47,727 nucleotides of DNA from Paracoccus marcusii (GTDB taxonomy: Bacteria > Pseudomonadota > Alphaproteobacteria > Rhodobacterales > Rhodobacteraceae), in assembly GCF_006151785.1 (NCBI RefSeq), contig NZ_VDDD01000010.1, positions 1 to 47,727 on the forward strand, given 5' to 3'. A program made the position numbers and the translations under genes. Of this stretch, positions 1-10,059 are shown piece after piece. The first letter of the stretch is position 1, and every line of letters starts with the position of its first letter. Below the pieces are notes generated by a model. The model saw nothing but the letters and a program-made list of their open reading frames with translations. It made no database searches and was not told the DNA's origin.

Positions 1-2054
1 TGCTGGCGCCGATGGTGCTGGGGGCGGCCGTGCTGATGGCGCGACCGGGCGCCGCGACCGGGACGGCGGCCGTGCTTGCCTCGACGGTCGCGGTGGCGTG
101 GTACCTGCTGGGGGGCGCGGTCGCCGTGGGCCATCTGGCGCGCGGACTATCGGCCCGCAAGGCCCTGCGCGCCATCAGGGGAGAGGTGGCGACCGCCGCC
201 GACCCGATCTGGATGTGCGATGCCCGCGGCCAGGTGCTGTTCCAGAACGAGGCCGCCCGGACCGAGTTCGAGGACCTGACCGGTCGCCCTGTCCTGTCGC
301 TGATCGCGCGCCTGCGGGCCGATGCCGAAGGGCAGCTGGCCGACCTGACCGCCCGTGCGCTGCGGGTGGGCAATGCCGATCTGGAACTGGCCGAGGGAGA
401 GATCCTGTCGCTGTCCTGCCTGCCCGACGCGCCGCTGCAGATCTGGTCGCTGCACCGCGCCGGGGTCCAGCCTGACGGGTTCGAGCTGGCCCTGGCGATG
501 GAGGAGGACCAGCCCCCCGCCGATGATTTCGACGCCATTCCCGTCGCGCTGCTGCGTCTGGCGACTGATGGCCGCATCTGCCGCGCCAATGCCGCCGCGC
601 GTCACCTGCTGGACGGCATGCTGGCGGACGAGGGCCAGAACCTGGCCGAACTGCTGGAAGGGCCGGGGCGCCCGTTGGCAGACTGGCTTTCCGACATGTG
701 CGCCGGGCGCGCCACCAACGGAACGGAAATGCTGCGCCTGCGCCACCCCGACAGCCGCCAAGGAGAGATGCGCGACCGCTATTTCCAGCTGTCGCTGGCG
801 CGCGACCCGGCCGAGGCTGGCCGCATGATCGCCGTGCTGACCGATGCCAGCGCCCTCAAGACGCTGGAGGCGCAGTTCGTGCAAAGCCAGAAGATGCAGG
901 CCATCGGCCAACTGGCAGGCGGCGTCGCGCATGATTTCAACAACCTGCTGACCGCGATCAGCGGACATTGCGACCTGCTGATGCTCAAGCGCGACAAGGG
1001 CGATCCGGATTATGCCGACCTGGACCAGATCAGCCAGAACGCCAACCGCGCGGCGGCGCTGGTCGGACAGCTGCTGGCGTTCTCGCGCAAGCAGACGCTG
1101 CGGCTGGAGACGCTGGACCTGCGAGACACGCTGGCCGACCTGACCCACCTGCTGAACCGGCTGGTGGGGGAACGGGTGGGCCTGACCATCACCTACGATC
1201 CGGCGCTGCGCGCCATCCGCGCCGACAAGCGGCAACTGGAGCAGGTCATCATGAACCTTGTCGTCAACGCCCGCGATGCCATGCCGCAAGGAGGCGACAT
1301 CACCGTGCGCACCGAAAACCTTCACCTGTCCGAGGCGATGACCCGCGACCAGGTCACGCTGTCCAAGGGCGACTATGTCCGCATCATCGTGCGCGACCAC
1401 GGCTGCGGCATCGCGCCGGATAATCTTGGCAAGATCTTCGAGCCGTTCTTCACCACCAAGCGCACGGGCGAGGGGACGGGGCTGGGCCTGTCGACGGCCT
1501 ATGGCATCGTCAAGCAGACCGGCGGTTTCATCTTCTGTGACAGCGTGCTGAGCGAAGGGACGACCTTCTCGCTCTATTTCCCGGCCCATGCCCGCGCCCA
1601 GATCGCGGCGGTTCCAGCCGCGCGTCCCGCACCCCGGCCCACCCCGCAGCTGCAGACCGGCCCCAAGGCGACCGTGCTGCTGGTCGAGGACGAGGCGCCG
1701 GTCCGCGCGTTTGCCGCGCGTGCCCTGAAGCTGAAGGGGTATGACGTCCTCGAGGCCGGATCGGGAGAGGCCGCGCTGAGCCTTCTGGAAGGGCGCGACG
1801 GTCCGGTCGACATTTTCGTCACCGATGTCGTGATGCCCGGCATGGACGGCCCCACCTGGGTCCGCGAGGGGCGGCGGATCCTGCCTTCCGCCAAGGTCAT
1901 CTTCATGTCCGGATATACCGAGGACATTTTTGTGGACGGACAGGTGCCCATTGCAGACGCATCGTTCTTGGCCAAGCCGTTCACGCTGACCGAGCTGACG
2001 CAGATGGTCGAGATGCAGCTGACGCGCCCCTCGGGCAGCGACCGGCTGCATTGA
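1..2054 (+). CDS. cckA: Cell-cycle hybrid histidine kinase CckA (5' end missing)
   Basis: This is a membrane hybrid kinase that in alphaproteobacteria phosphorylates CtrA and CpdR through ChpT. The frame is open to base 3 without a stop, so the true start and the first membrane helix lie upstream; an internal ATG is at 12. Counting from that ATG, there is a transmembrane segment around 15-40 and PAS-like regions around 60-165 and 170-280. The HisKA phosphoacceptor is H307 in GGVAHDFNNLL. The HATPase boxes follow (NLVVNARDAM near 415, DHGCGIAP near 462, GTGLGLS near 489). A C-terminal receiver domain has the acidic pair near 560, phosphoacceptor D605 and K655. The kinase-plus-receiver order and the recA neighbour fit CckA. 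The gene ends 8 bases before a convergent sulfotransferase-like gene. Confidence 0.93.
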   Translation, partial: LAPMVLGAAVLMARPGAATGTAAVLASTVAVAWYLLGGAVAVGHLARGLSARKALRAIRGEVATAADPIWMCDARGQVLFQNEAARTEFEDLTGRPVLSLIARLRADAEGQLADLTARALRVGNADLELAEGEILSLSCLPDAPLQIWSLHRAGVQPDGFELALAMEEDQPPADDFDAIPVALLRLATDGRICRANAAARHLLDGMLADEGQNLAELLEGPGRPLADWLSDMCAGRATNGTEMLRLRHPDSRQGEMRDRYFQLSLARDPAEAGRMIAVLTDASALKTLEAQFVQSQKMQAIGQLAGGVAHDFNNLLTAISGHCDLLMLKRDKGDPDYADLDQISQNANRAAALVGQLLAFSRKQTLRLETLDLRDTLADLTHLLNRLVGERVGLTITYDPALRAIRADKRQLEQVIMNLVVNARDAMPQGGDITVRTENLHLSEAMTRDQVTLSKGDYVRIIVRDHGCGIAPDNLGKIFEPFFTTKRTGEGTGLGLSTAYGIVKQTGGFIFCDSVLSEGTTFSLYFPAHARAQIAAVPAARPAPRPTPQLQTGPKATVLLVEDEAPVRAFAARALKLKGYDVLEAGSGEAALSLLEGRDGPVDIFVTDVVMPGMDGPTWVREGRRILPSAKVIFMSGYTEDIFVDGQVPIADASFLAKPFTLTELTQMVEMQLTRPSGSDRLH

Positions 2055-2062
2055 CGCGCAGA

Positions 2063-2650
2063 TCAGCCGCGGCTGTGCAAGGACGCGTAGACGTCCAGTT
2101 CGCGGGCCATGGCGTGGCGCAGCTGCGCCTCGGCCGGTTCGGGCAGATGGACGTCGACACTGGGCGGCACGTTGATGCGCGGCAGCTCGATCGCGCAATC
2201 AAGACGCGTCTCCAGGAAATCCACGAAGCTGGCGATGTCCTCGTAGCGGAAGATGCAGTCGACGCGATGATCGCCGTCCGTCAGAAACGCGCTCTGGCTG
2301 CCGATTTCGCGGTGCTGGCCTGCGGCATAACGCGCCGCGAAATCGGAAAAGCTGATGCCGTCCATGGCATGGCGCGGATCGTCGTGATCGTCGCGCAGCT
2401 TGAAGCGGTACCAGCTGCGCAGCCAGTCCACCGGCTCTCGCATCAGGGCGACCGTGGTGAAATCCGCACCGGTCTGCGCGGAAAGCCAGGGGCCGACGAA
2501 ACGGCGATAGGTGGCGATATCGGTATGCTTGAGCGCGTCCGGTCGCAGCAGCGACGCCGAGGCCAGCGACTCGAGCGCAACCTCGATCGCCGTCGAGCCG
2601 GCCTTGGGCGTGGCGAGAAACACCAGCCTCTGGTCCCAGAATATCAGCAT
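2063..2650 (-). CDS. Sulfotransferase-like P-loop protein
   Basis: This is a predicted 195-residue sulfotransferase-family protein that would transfer sulfate from PAPS to an unknown acceptor. The start MLIFWDQ at 2650 puts the PAPS 5'-phosphosulfate loop (FLATPKAGSTAIEVAL) about 10 residues from the N-terminus, as is usual for this fold; upstream in-frame starts would add an unlikely basic leader. A second motif, REPVDWLRSWYR, resembles the 3'-phosphate-binding Arg/Ser segment of the family. The protein is shorter than typical cytosolic sulfotransferases (250-300 residues), so it may be a compact bacterial version. It converges with cckA and diverges from recA. The substrate cannot be read from the sequence. 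Confidence 0.7.
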   Translation of the reverse strand: MLIFWDQRLVFLATPKAGSTAIEVALESLASASLLRPDALKHTDIATYRRFVGPWLSAQTGADFTTVALMREPVDWLRSWYRFKLRDDHDDPRHAMDGISFSDFAARYAAGQHREIGSQSAFLTDGDHRVDCIFRYEDIASFVDFLETRLDCAIELPRINVPPSVDVHLPEPAEAQLRHAMARELDVYASLHSRG

Positions 2651-2783
2651 GCCTGTCGTCCGATCATGGTGTTGCAGATGCACGGAGGGGTTGGATAGCG
2701 GGCCCGCCAAAGGCTGTAAACGCTTTGTTAACCCTGTCCGCGCGATGCTGGCGCAGACGAATCGACAATCGTCCACAACATCC

Positions 2784-2814
2784 TTGAAAACCGGTTAAGG
2801 ATGGCGCATCTAAT
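2784..2814 (+). promoter_or_regulatory. Candidate recA promoter
   Basis: TTGAAA at 2784-2789 and TCTAAT at 2809-2814 each match the sigma70 consensus well but are separated by 19 bases, slightly more than the usual 17. They lie directly before the SOS box and about 80 bases before recA, which is where a LexA-repressed promoter is expected. The transcription start is inferred, not seen. Confidence 0.45.
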
Positions 2815-2817
2815 GGT

Positions 2818-2832
2818 GAACAAGGCAAGAAC
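2818..2832 (+). promoter_or_regulatory. LexA operator (alphaproteobacterial SOS box) of recA
   Basis: The sequence is GAAC-N7-GAAC, which is GTTC-N7-GTTC on the other strand: the direct-repeat LexA box of alphaproteobacteria, different from the E. coli CTGT-N8-ACAG palindrome. It starts 3 bases after the candidate -10 and lies 60 bases before the recA start, so bound LexA would block initiation. The match is exact in both half-sites. Confidence 0.85.
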
Positions 2833-2891
2833 ATCCGGTCGGTCGAATTGATTGCCCCGCCCGGAGGGCTGTGAAATAACGTAGGGATCAC

Positions 2892-3971
2892 ATGGCACAG
2901 GCGAGCATCTTCGACATGACGGACAAACGCGCGGCGGACAAGCAGAAGGCGCTGGACAGCGCCCTGGCCCAGATCGAACGGCAGTTCGGCAAGGGCTCGA
3001 TCATGAAGCTGGGCAAGGACAGTCCGGTGGCCGAGATCGAGGCGACCTCGACGGGGTCGCTGGGTCTGGACATCGCGCTTGGCATCGGCGGCCTGCCCAA
3101 GGGCCGGATCATCGAGATCTTCGGGCCGGAAAGCTCGGGCAAGACGACGCTGACGCTGCATGTCGTGGCCGAGGAGCAGAAGAAGGGCGGCGTCTGCGCC
3201 TTCGTCGACGCGGAACACGCGCTGGACCCGCAATACGCCAAGAAGCTGGGCGTGAACCTGGACGAACTGCTGATCAGCCAGCCCGACACGGGCGAGCAGG
3301 CGCTTGAGATCGTGGACACGCTGGTGCGGTCGGGCGCGGTCAGCCTGGTTGTGGTCGACTCTGTCGCGGCGCTGACGCCCAAGTCCGAGATCGAGGGCGA
3401 CATGGGCGACATGCAGATGGGCAGCCAGGCCCGCCTGATGAGCCAGGCCATGCGCAAGCTGACCGCCAGCATCGGGCGTTCGAACTGCATGGTGATCTTC
3501 ATCAACCAGATCCGCATGAAGATCGGCGTCATGTTCGGCAACCCCGAGACCACAACCGGCGGCAACGCGCTGAAGTTCTATGCCTCGGTTCGCTTGGACA
3601 TCCGTCGCACTGGCGCGGTCAAGGACCGCGACGAGGTCGTGGGCAACGCCACCCGCGTCAAGGTGGTCAAGAACAAGGTCGCGCCCCCCTTCCGGCAGGT
3701 CGAGTTCGACATCATGTACGGAGAGGGCATCAGCAAGGTCGGCGAACTGATCGACCTTGGCGTCAAGGCCGGCGTGGTCGAGAAGTCGGGCGCGTGGTAT
3801 TCCTATGGTGACGAGCGCATCGGCCAAGGCCGCGAGAACGCCAAGCAGTTCCTGCGCGACCGCCCCGAGGTGGCCTTTGCCATCGAGGACAAGATCCGCG
3901 CCAGCCATGGCCTGGAATTTGGCGTCGGCGAAGGGTCGGACAGCGGCGACGACGACTCGCTGACAGAATAA
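2892..3971 (+). CDS. recA: Recombinase RecA
   Basis: RecA forms ATP-dependent filaments on single-stranded DNA, drives strand exchange and triggers LexA self-cleavage. The 359-residue protein has the Walker A loop GPESSGKT at 78-85, the Walker B stretch [10 protein letters not shown], the L2 region beginning [10 protein letters not shown] and an acidic C-terminal tail rich in Asp/Ser. Length and order are standard for RecA. The ATG at 2892 follows an AGGGA ribosome site. The gene stands alone between the SOS-type promoter region and an intrinsic terminator. The order cckA-recA-alaS is, from general knowledge, common in Rhodobacteraceae. Confidence 0.98.
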   Translation: MAQASIFDMTDKRAADKQKALDSALAQIERQFGKGSIMKLGKDSPVAEIEATSTGSLGLDIALGIGGLPKGRIIEIFGPESSGKTTLTLHVVAEEQKKGGVCAFVDAEHALDPQYAKKLGVNLDELLISQPDTGEQALEIVDTLVRSGAVSLVVVDSVAALTPKSEIEGDMGDMQMGSQARLMSQAMRKLTASIGRSNCMVIFINQIRMKIGVMFGNPETTTGGNALKFYASVRLDIRRTGAVKDRDEVVGNATRVKVVKNKVAPPFRQVEFDIMYGEGISKVGELIDLGVKAGVVEKSGAWYSYGDERIGQGRENAKQFLRDRPEVAFAIEDKIRASHGLEFGVGEGSDSGDDDSLTE

Positions 3972-3994
3972 GGTCGCTGCCATCACAACGGACG

Positions 3995-4020
3995 GGCGCG
4001 GGGGAGACCCTGCGCCTTTT
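3995..4020 (+). terminator. Intrinsic terminator of recA
   Basis: An 8-pair stem, GGCGCGGG (3995-4002) with CCTGCGCC (4009-4016), includes one G-U pair and closes a 6-base loop. Four T residues follow (4017-4020). It lies 24 bases after the recA stop codon and about 90 bases before alaS, so it should separate the two transcripts. Confidence 0.65.
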
Positions 4021-4111
4021 CGCATGCCGGTTGCTGGACAGGGCAGCGGCCGGGCGATAGACCATCGGCAGCCCGGCTTGGCCGGAGACACTTTTGCGAT
4101 GAAGGCCCGCC

Positions 4112-6763
4112 ATGCCCAGTCTGAATGACATCCGCTCGACTTTCCTTGGCTATTTCGAAAGGAACGGCCACCGGGTCGTGGACAGCAGCCCGCTGGTCCC
4201 GCGCAACGACCCCACGCTGATGTTCGCCAATTCCGGCATGGTGCAGTTCAAGAACCTGTTCACCGGGGTAGAGACGCGCGACTACAACCGCGCGACCACC
4301 GCGCAGAAATGCGTTCGTGCCGGTGGCAAGCACAACGACCTGGACAATGTTGGCTATACGGCGCGGCACCACACGTTCTTCGAGATGCTGGGCAATTTCA
4401 GCTTTGGCGACTATTTCAAGGACCAGGCGATCGCGCATGCCTGGGAGTTGCTGACCCGCGATTTCGCGATCCCCAAGGATCGCCTGCTGGTCACGGTCTA
4501 TCACACCGACGATGAGGCCGTGCAGATATGGAAGAAGGTCGCGGGCCTGTCCGACGACCGCATCATCCGTATCCCGACATCGGACAATTTCTGGCAGATG
4601 GGCCCGACCGGTCCCTGCGGCCCCTGCACCGAGATCTTCTTCGATCATGGCGACAAGATCCCCGGCGGCCCTCCGGGCAGCCCGGACGAGGATGGCGACC
4701 GCTTCATCGAGATCTGGAACCTGGTCTTCATGCAGAACGAGCAGTTCGAGGACGGCTCCATGCGGGCGTTGGACATGCAGTCCATCGACACCGGCATGGG
4801 GCTGGAGCGGATCGGCGCGCTGCTGCAGGGAAAGCACGACAACTATGACACCGACCTGATGCGCTCGCTGATCGAGGCCTCGGCCCATGCGACCAGCGCG
4901 GATCCCGACGGGCCGGGCAAGGTGCATCACCGGGTGATCGCGGATCACCTGCGGTCGACCAGCTTCCTGATCGCGGACGGGGTGATGCCCTCGAACGAGG
5001 GCCGTGGTTACGTGCTGCGCCGGATCATGCGCCGCGCGATGCGCCATGCGCATATGCTGGGCGCGCAGGACCCGGTCATGCACAAGCTGGTGCCCGCATT
5101 GGTGCGCCAGATGGGCGCGGCCTATCCGGAGCTGACACGCGCGCAGGCGATGATCGAGGAGACCCTGCGGTCCGAGGAAACGCGGTTCCGCCAGACACTG
5201 GACCGGGGTCTGCGCCTGCTGGACGACGAACTGGCGCGCCTGCCCGAAGGGGCCGACCTGCCGGGCGAGGCCGCGTTCAAGCTGTACGACACGTTCGGAT
5301 TTCCGTTGGACCTGACACAGGACGCGCTGCGCGAAAAGGGCTGCGCGGTGCAGACCGAGGGGTTCGACGCGGCGATGGCCAAGCAGAAGCGCATGGCCCG
5401 TGCCGCATGGTCGGGTTCCGGAGAGGCCGCGGATGCGACCATCTGGTTCGAGCTGGCCGAAAAGCACGGCGTCACCGAGTTCCTGGGCTATGACACCGAG
5501 GAGGCCGAGGGCCAGATCACCGCGCTGGTGATCGACGGCGCCGACGCGGCCGAGGCGGGCGAGGGGGCCAAGGTCGCCATCGTGGTGAACCAGTCGCCCT
5601 TCTATGCCGAAAGCGGCGGGCAGGTCGGCGATCATGGCCTGATCCGCACCGAAACGGGCGCGGCGCGCGTCACCGACACCAAGAAGGTTGCCGGCGTCTT
5701 TATCCATCAGGCCGAGGTCACGATGGGCACCATCAGTCGTGGCCAGGGGGCGCAGCTGTCGGTCGATCACGACCGCCGGTCGGCGATCCGCGCGAACCAC
5801 TCGGCGACGCACCTGCTGCACGAGGCGCTGCGCGGGGCCCTTGGCGATCACGTCGCGCAGCGGGGCAGCCTGAACGCGCCGGACCGGCTGCGGTTCGACT
5901 TCAGCCACAACCATGCGGTCACCGCCGAGCAGCTTGCGGCGATCGAGGCCGAGGTGAACGGCTATGTGCGCCAGAACAGCCCGGTCGAAACCCGGATCAT
6001 GACGCCTGACGATGCACGCGCCTTGGGGGCGCAGGCCCTGTTCGGCGAGAAATACGGCGACGAGGTTCGCGTCGTGTCGATGGGCGCGCAGCCCGGCAGC
6101 GGCAAGGGCGCCGATGGGGCGACCTATTCGCTGGAGCTGTGCGGCGGCACGCATGTCGCGCGGACCGGCGATATCGGGGCGTTCGTGCTGTTGGGCGACG
6201 CAGCCTCCAGCGCGGGTGTCCGGCGGATCGAGGCGCTGACCGGACAGGCGGCGCTGGCGCATCTGCGCGATGCGGACAGCCGCCTGGCCGAGATCGCGGG
6301 CATCCTCAAGGCGCAGTCCGCCGAGGTTGTGACCCGTGTCCGCGCGCTGGCCGACGAACGCAAGGCGCTGGCCAACGAGGTCGCGCAGCTGAAGCGGCAG
6401 CTGGCGATGGGCGGCGGTGACGAGGCCGAGGAGATCGCGGGCGTCAAGTTCATCGCCCGCAAGGTCGAGGGCGTGGGCGGCAAGGAACTGGGTGCGCTGG
6501 TCGACGAGATGAAGGCATCCCTGGGCAGCGGCGCCGTTCTGGTGCTGGCCGAGGATGGCGGCAAGGCCACCGTGGCCGCGGGCGTCACGCCCGATCTGAC
6601 CGGTCGCATCAGTGCCGTGGCGCTGGTGCAGGCTGCGACGGCTGCACTGGGCGGCAAGGGCGGTGGCGGCCGCCCCGACCGGGCACAGGGTGGCGCGCCC
6701 TCTCTGGCGGCCGCGGAAACGGCGTTCCAGGACGCCCGCAAGATCATCGAGGACAGCAAATGA
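4112..6763 (+). CDS. alaS: Alanyl-tRNA synthetase
   Basis: This cytosolic class II synthetase charges tRNA-Ala with alanine and edits Ser/Gly-tRNA-Ala. The 883-residue length is typical. The N-terminal catalytic core begins at about residue 5, with [13 protein letters not shown] as motif 1 region and [19 protein letters not shown] as motif 2. The editing domain carries the zinc ligands in [12 protein letters not shown] and the later CGGTH motif. A coiled-coil segment (about 720-770) precedes a Gly-rich C-terminal oligomerisation domain. Its stop codon overlaps the start of the next gene (ATGA), implying translational coupling to the DUF1330 protein. Confidence 0.98.
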   Translation: MPSLNDIRSTFLGYFERNGHRVVDSSPLVPRNDPTLMFANSGMVQFKNLFTGVETRDYNRATTAQKCVRAGGKHNDLDNVGYTARHHTFFEMLGNFSFGDYFKDQAIAHAWELLTRDFAIPKDRLLVTVYHTDDEAVQIWKKVAGLSDDRIIRIPTSDNFWQMGPTGPCGPCTEIFFDHGDKIPGGPPGSPDEDGDRFIEIWNLVFMQNEQFEDGSMRALDMQSIDTGMGLERIGALLQGKHDNYDTDLMRSLIEASAHATSADPDGPGKVHHRVIADHLRSTSFLIADGVMPSNEGRGYVLRRIMRRAMRHAHMLGAQDPVMHKLVPALVRQMGAAYPELTRAQAMIEETLRSEETRFRQTLDRGLRLLDDELARLPEGADLPGEAAFKLYDTFGFPLDLTQDALREKGCAVQTEGFDAAMAKQKRMARAAWSGSGEAADATIWFELAEKHGVTEFLGYDTEEAEGQITALVIDGADAAEAGEGAKVAIVVNQSPFYAESGGQVGDHGLIRTETGAARVTDTKKVAGVFIHQAEVTMGTISRGQGAQLSVDHDRRSAIRANHSATHLLHEALRGALGDHVAQRGSLNAPDRLRFDFSHNHAVTAEQLAAIEAEVNGYVRQNSPVETRIMTPDDARALGAQALFGEKYGDEVRVVSMGAQPGSGKGADGATYSLELCGGTHVARTGDIGAFVLLGDAASSAGVRRIEALTGQAALAHLRDADSRLAEIAGILKAQSAEVVTRVRALADERKALANEVAQLKRQLAMGGGDEAEEIAGVKFIARKVEGVGGKELGALVDEMKASLGSGAVLVLAEDGGKATVAAGVTPDLTGRISAVALVQAATAALGGKGGGGRPDRAQGGAPSLAAAETAFQDARKIIEDSK

Positions 6764-7059
6764 CAGCGCTTTGGATTGCCCATGTGACCGTGACGGACCC
6801 GGACGCCTATGGCCTTTATGCCAAGGCGGCGGGCCCTGCGATCGCCGCCCATGGCGGTGTGTTCCTGGCCCGCGCCGGCCGCTATCACGTGCTGGAGGGG
6901 GCGGACCGCGCCCGCCACGTGGTCGCGCGGTTCCCGTCACTTGATGCGGCCGTTGCCTGTTATCACAGCAACGAGTACCAGGCGGCGCTTGCGCATGCCA
7001 AAGGGGCCAGCGAACGCGATCTTGTCATCGTGGAAGAGGCCGCACCCCCTACGGAATAG
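6760..7059 (+). CDS. DUF1330 family protein
   Basis: This is a 99-residue protein of the DUF1330 family, a small dimeric ferredoxin-like alpha/beta barrel related to ABM/NIPSNAP folds. Its biochemical role is unknown. Characteristic stretches are [19 protein letters not shown] near the N-terminus, a central [11 protein letters not shown] and a C-terminal [18 protein letters not shown]. The ATG at 6760 overlaps the alaS stop by 4 bases, so it is read from the alaS transcript. No signal peptide or membrane segment is visible. It may bind or modify a small metabolite, but nothing in the sequence identifies one. Confidence 0.85.
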   Translation: MTALWIAHVTVTDPDAYGLYAKAAGPAIAAHGGVFLARAGRYHVLEGADRARHVVARFPSLDAAVACYHSNEYQAALAHAKGASERDLVIVEEAAPPTE

Positions 7060-7118
7060 GTGAAACCTTCAGACTTTCGTGCTAGTCCTGTCACAAAAGA
7101 GACGTGAAGGGGCAGGGC

Positions 7119-7913
7119 ATGTGTCGTTGGGCCGCCTATCTGGGCGCACCGATCTTTCTGGAGGATATCGTCAGCCGGCCGGCGCATTCGCTGATCCGGC
7201 AGAGCCAGGGCGCGATGCGATGTCATACGCCGGTGAATGCCGACGGCTTCGGCATCGCGTGGTACGGCGAACGTCCCGAACCGGGGCTGTACCGCGATGT
7301 CATGCCGGCCTGGTCCGACCCGAACCTGCGCAGCCTTGTGGCGCAGGTGCGGTCCGGCCTGTTCATGGCGCATGTGCGGGCGTCGACGGGGACGGCGACC
7401 AGCCGCAACAACTGCCATCCCTTTGCCGTCGGTCGATGGAGCTTCATGCATAATGGCCAGTTCGGCGGCTATGACGCCTTCCGACGTCATGCCGACGTGC
7501 TGATCCCGGACGAATACTATCCCCACCGCAAGGGCGCGACCGACAGCGAGGCGCTGTTCCTAGTCGCCCTGGGATGCGGGCTGGACCAGAACCCCAAGGT
7601 TGCGATGGAACGGGCGCTTGGGCTGTTGGGCACATTGGCGCGTCAGCGCGGATGCGCACCGCATGTCCGCGCCGCCTGCGCCCTGTCGGACGGAGAGCGG
7701 CTGTACGCTTTGCGCTACAGCAGCGACGATCAGGCGCCGTCGCTGTATCATCGATGGTCGGAAAGCCGTCAGGGCTGGGCTGTCGTGTCCGAACCGCTGG
7801 AAAGCGACGAGGCGGACTGGACCGAGGTTCCCCCCGGCAGCTTCTGCACGTTCGAGCGCGACCGGGTCGAGGTCGTGCCGTTCTGCCCCGAACCGCTCAG
7901 CGCGGCCGCCTGA
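7119..7913 (+). CDS. Class II glutamine amidotransferase (YafJ/EgtC-like)
   Basis: This is an Ntn-hydrolase amidotransferase domain protein of 264 residues. The start is fixed at 7119 because the mature enzyme needs Cys2 as the N-terminal nucleophile (MCRWAAYLG). An in-frame GTG at 7104 would bury that Cys behind five residues. Supporting family motifs are NADGFGIAWYG, the HVRAST segment, the NNCHPF stretch and FMHNGQ, which line the glutaminase pocket. No synthetase partner lies nearby and no second domain is attached, so it could be a stand-alone amidohydrolase. EgtC acts in ergothioneine synthesis, but no egt genes are in view, so that link is not supported here. Confidence 0.9.
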   Translation: MCRWAAYLGAPIFLEDIVSRPAHSLIRQSQGAMRCHTPVNADGFGIAWYGERPEPGLYRDVMPAWSDPNLRSLVAQVRSGLFMAHVRASTGTATSRNNCHPFAVGRWSFMHNGQFGGYDAFRRHADVLIPDEYYPHRKGATDSEALFLVALGCGLDQNPKVAMERALGLLGTLARQRGCAPHVRAACALSDGERLYALRYSSDDQAPSLYHRWSESRQGWAVVSEPLESDEADWTEVPPGSFCTFERDRVEVVPFCPEPLSAAA

Positions 7914-8241
7914 CCCTTACGGGCGGTCGGTCATCGCATCGGGGGCCGGGGGCCGGGGGCGCGGCCTCGGGTGCCTCGGGCTGGGGCAGGCGGCGCAGTT
8001 CAGGATCGACGCTGTGCGGGCGGCGGAACACCAGCACGTTATGATAGACCGTGGTGCGCCCGGTCAGGCCGCTGCGCTCCTCGCTTGGCAGGACATCGGC
8101 GCGCACGTATTCCCAGCCCTCGGCCGACATGCGGTTCAACTCTGCCGTCAGCGACAGGGCATACCGATCAGTCGGCGTCTTTGCCTCGCGGGCCTTCTCC
8201 GTCTTGGTCGGCGCGGGGATGACGGAATATTCAAAGCGCAT
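7897..8241 (-). CDS. DUF4177 family protein
   Basis: This is a small soluble protein of 114 residues. The start MRFEYSVIP at 8241 has an AGGA ribosome site 8 bases upstream. The first 75 residues match the DUF4177 pattern: an aromatic N-terminal strand, LTAELNRMSAEGWEYVRADV in the middle (an 'EGWE' helix-strand turn), then a strand ending in LVFRRP. The tail from about residue 80 is Pro/Arg/Ala-rich and probably disordered. It lies 29 bases after gatB on the same strand, so it is co-transcribed. It overlaps the convergent amidotransferase gene tail-to-tail by 17 bases. Function is unknown. Confidence 0.75.
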   Translation of the reverse strand: MRFEYSVIPAPTKTEKAREAKTPTDRYALSLTAELNRMSAEGWEYVRADVLPSEERSGLTGRTTVYHNVLVFRRPHSVDPELRRLPQPEAPEAAPPAPGPRCDDRPPVRVRRPR

Positions 8242-8270
8242 GTCGGCGTCCTGTCGCGAGGGGGTAAGGG

Positions 8271-9782
8271 TCACAGAGCCAGTTTCCGGGCGACCATGTC
8301 GTTGACGGCGGCGGGGTTCGCCTTGCCGCCGGTGGCCTTCAGCACCTGGCCCACGAACCAGCCCGCCAGCTTGGGGTTGGCGCGTGCCTTTTCGACCTGG
8401 GCGGGGTTGTCGGCGATGATCTGGTCCACAGCGGCCTCAATCGCGCCAAGGTCGGTGACCTGCTTCATGCCGCGTTCCTCGACGATCCGGGCGGGGTCGC
8501 CGCCTTCGGTCCACAGGATCTCGAACAGGTCCTTGGCGATCTTTCCGGAAATCGCGTCCGATGCGATCAGGTCGATCACGCCGCCCAACTGCGCGGCGGA
8601 CACCGGAGAGGTCGCGATGGTCAGACCTTCCTTGTTCAAGCGGCCGAACAGTTCGTTGATGACCCAGTTCGCGGCCATCTTCCCGTCGCGGCCCGATGCC
8701 ACGGCCTCGAAGTAATCGGCGTTCTCGACTTCTGCGGTCAGCACGCCCGCATCGTATTCCGACAGGCCCATGCCCTGCACGAAGCGGGCCTTCTTCTCAT
8801 CGGGCAGTTCGGGCATGGATGCCGCGATGTCGTCCACCCAGGCCTGCTCGATCTCCAGCGGCAGCAGGTCGGGGTCGGGGAAGTAGCGGTAATCATGCGC
8901 CTCCTCCTTCGACCGCATCGACCGCGTCTCTCCCTTGTCGGGATCATAAAGGCGCGTCTCTTGGACGATCTTTCCGCCATCCTCCAGGATCGCGATCTGG
9001 CGCCGGGCCTCATAGTCGATGGCCGCCTGGATGAAGCGCATCGAGTTCATGTTCTTGATCTCGCAGCGCGTGCCCAGATGGCCGAAATCGCCGGTCTCCT
9101 GGAACCGTTCGTAATCGCCGGGCTTGCAGACGCTGACGTTGACGTCGGCGCGCAGGTTGCCGTTCTGCATGTTGCCGTCGCAGGTGCCCAGATAGCGCAG
9201 GATCTGGCGCAGCTTGACGACATAGGCGGCGGCCTCCTCGGGGCCGCGGATGTCGGGGCGGCTGACGATCTCCATCAGGGCGACGCCGGTGCGGTTCAAA
9301 TCAACAAAGGACATGGTCGGGTCCATGTCGTGGATCGACTTGCCCGCGTCCTGTTCCAGGTGGATGCGCTCGACGCGGACGCGGCGGGCGACGCCGGGGG
9401 CCATGTCGACGATGATCTCTCCCTCGCCCACGATGGGGTGGTACAGCTGACTGATCTGATAGCCCTGCGGCAGGTCGGGATAGAAATAATTCTTGCGGTC
9501 GAACGCGCTGCGCAGGTTGATCTGGGCCTTCAGGCCCAGGCCGGTGCGGACCGCCTGCGCCACGCAGAATTCGTTGATGACCGGCAGCATGCCCGGCATG
9601 GCCGCATCGACGAAGGCCACGTTGCTGTTGGGCTCGGACCCGAAACGGGTCGACGCGCCGGAAAACAGCTTGGCGTTCGATGCGACCTGGGCGTGAACCT
9701 CCAGCCCGATCACCAGCTCCCAATCGCCTTGCGCGCCTTGGATCACTTTCGGCTGCGGGGCGGTGAAGGTCAGGTCAAGCAT
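8271..9782 (-). CDS. gatB: Asp-tRNA(Asn)/Glu-tRNA(Gln) amidotransferase subunit B
   Basis: GatB is the tRNA-binding kinase subunit of GatCAB. It phosphorylates Glu-tRNA-Gln (and Asp-tRNA-Asn) so that ammonia from GatA can convert it to the amide. The start at 9782 (MLDLTFTAP) has an AGAGG site 7 bases upstream and gives 503 residues. Visible motifs are [13 protein letters not shown] at the N-terminus, [19 protein letters not shown], the DVNVSV stretch, and a C-terminal YqeY-like tail with [20 protein letters not shown]. gatA and gatC are not in this window, so the complex is encoded at separate loci. Confidence 0.97.
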   Translation of the reverse strand: MLDLTFTAPQPKVIQGAQGDWELVIGLEVHAQVASNAKLFSGASTRFGSEPNSNVAFVDAAMPGMLPVINEFCVAQAVRTGLGLKAQINLRSAFDRKNYFYPDLPQGYQISQLYHPIVGEGEIIVDMAPGVARRVRVERIHLEQDAGKSIHDMDPTMSFVDLNRTGVALMEIVSRPDIRGPEEAAAYVVKLRQILRYLGTCDGNMQNGNLRADVNVSVCKPGDYERFQETGDFGHLGTRCEIKNMNSMRFIQAAIDYEARRQIAILEDGGKIVQETRLYDPDKGETRSMRSKEEAHDYRYFPDPDLLPLEIEQAWVDDIAASMPELPDEKKARFVQGMGLSEYDAGVLTAEVENADYFEAVASGRDGKMAANWVINELFGRLNKEGLTIATSPVSAAQLGGVIDLIASDAISGKIAKDLFEILWTEGGDPARIVEERGMKQVTDLGAIEAAVDQIIADNPAQVEKARANPKLAGWFVGQVLKATGGKANPAAVNDMVARKLAL

Positions 9783-10059
9783 GGCGGGCCTCTTTGGCGG
9801 CAAACGGTCTGGCGGCGGTTTTAGGGCAAGGCCGTCGCATTGTCACGGCCCCGCCCGCCACTGCCGCGCGAATCATCACGGGGGCCGTGCAATGCGTAAA
9901 ATTCGAATGAACGGTGGCGTTCGGCCATGGCCGTCGGCGGATTTCCGACCATGTGCCTTTCGTGTCGCGGCAGGTTCCCGCCGAGGCAAATCCTTCTTCT
10001 TGCAGGATATTCGACACACGCTATGGCAGAGGACGACGAAACCACCCTTAGAGGTAACC

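Noticed and set aside
147..2198. Long open frame on the minus strand opposite cckA
   Set aside because: High-GC codon bias of cckA keeps the antisense frame open; the translation has low complexity, no motif and no ribosome site.
3983..6940. Very long antisense frame opposite alaS (near 985 codons)
   Set aside because: It mirrors alaS codons; Arg/Gly/His-rich translation has no domain, while alaS is complete and conserved.
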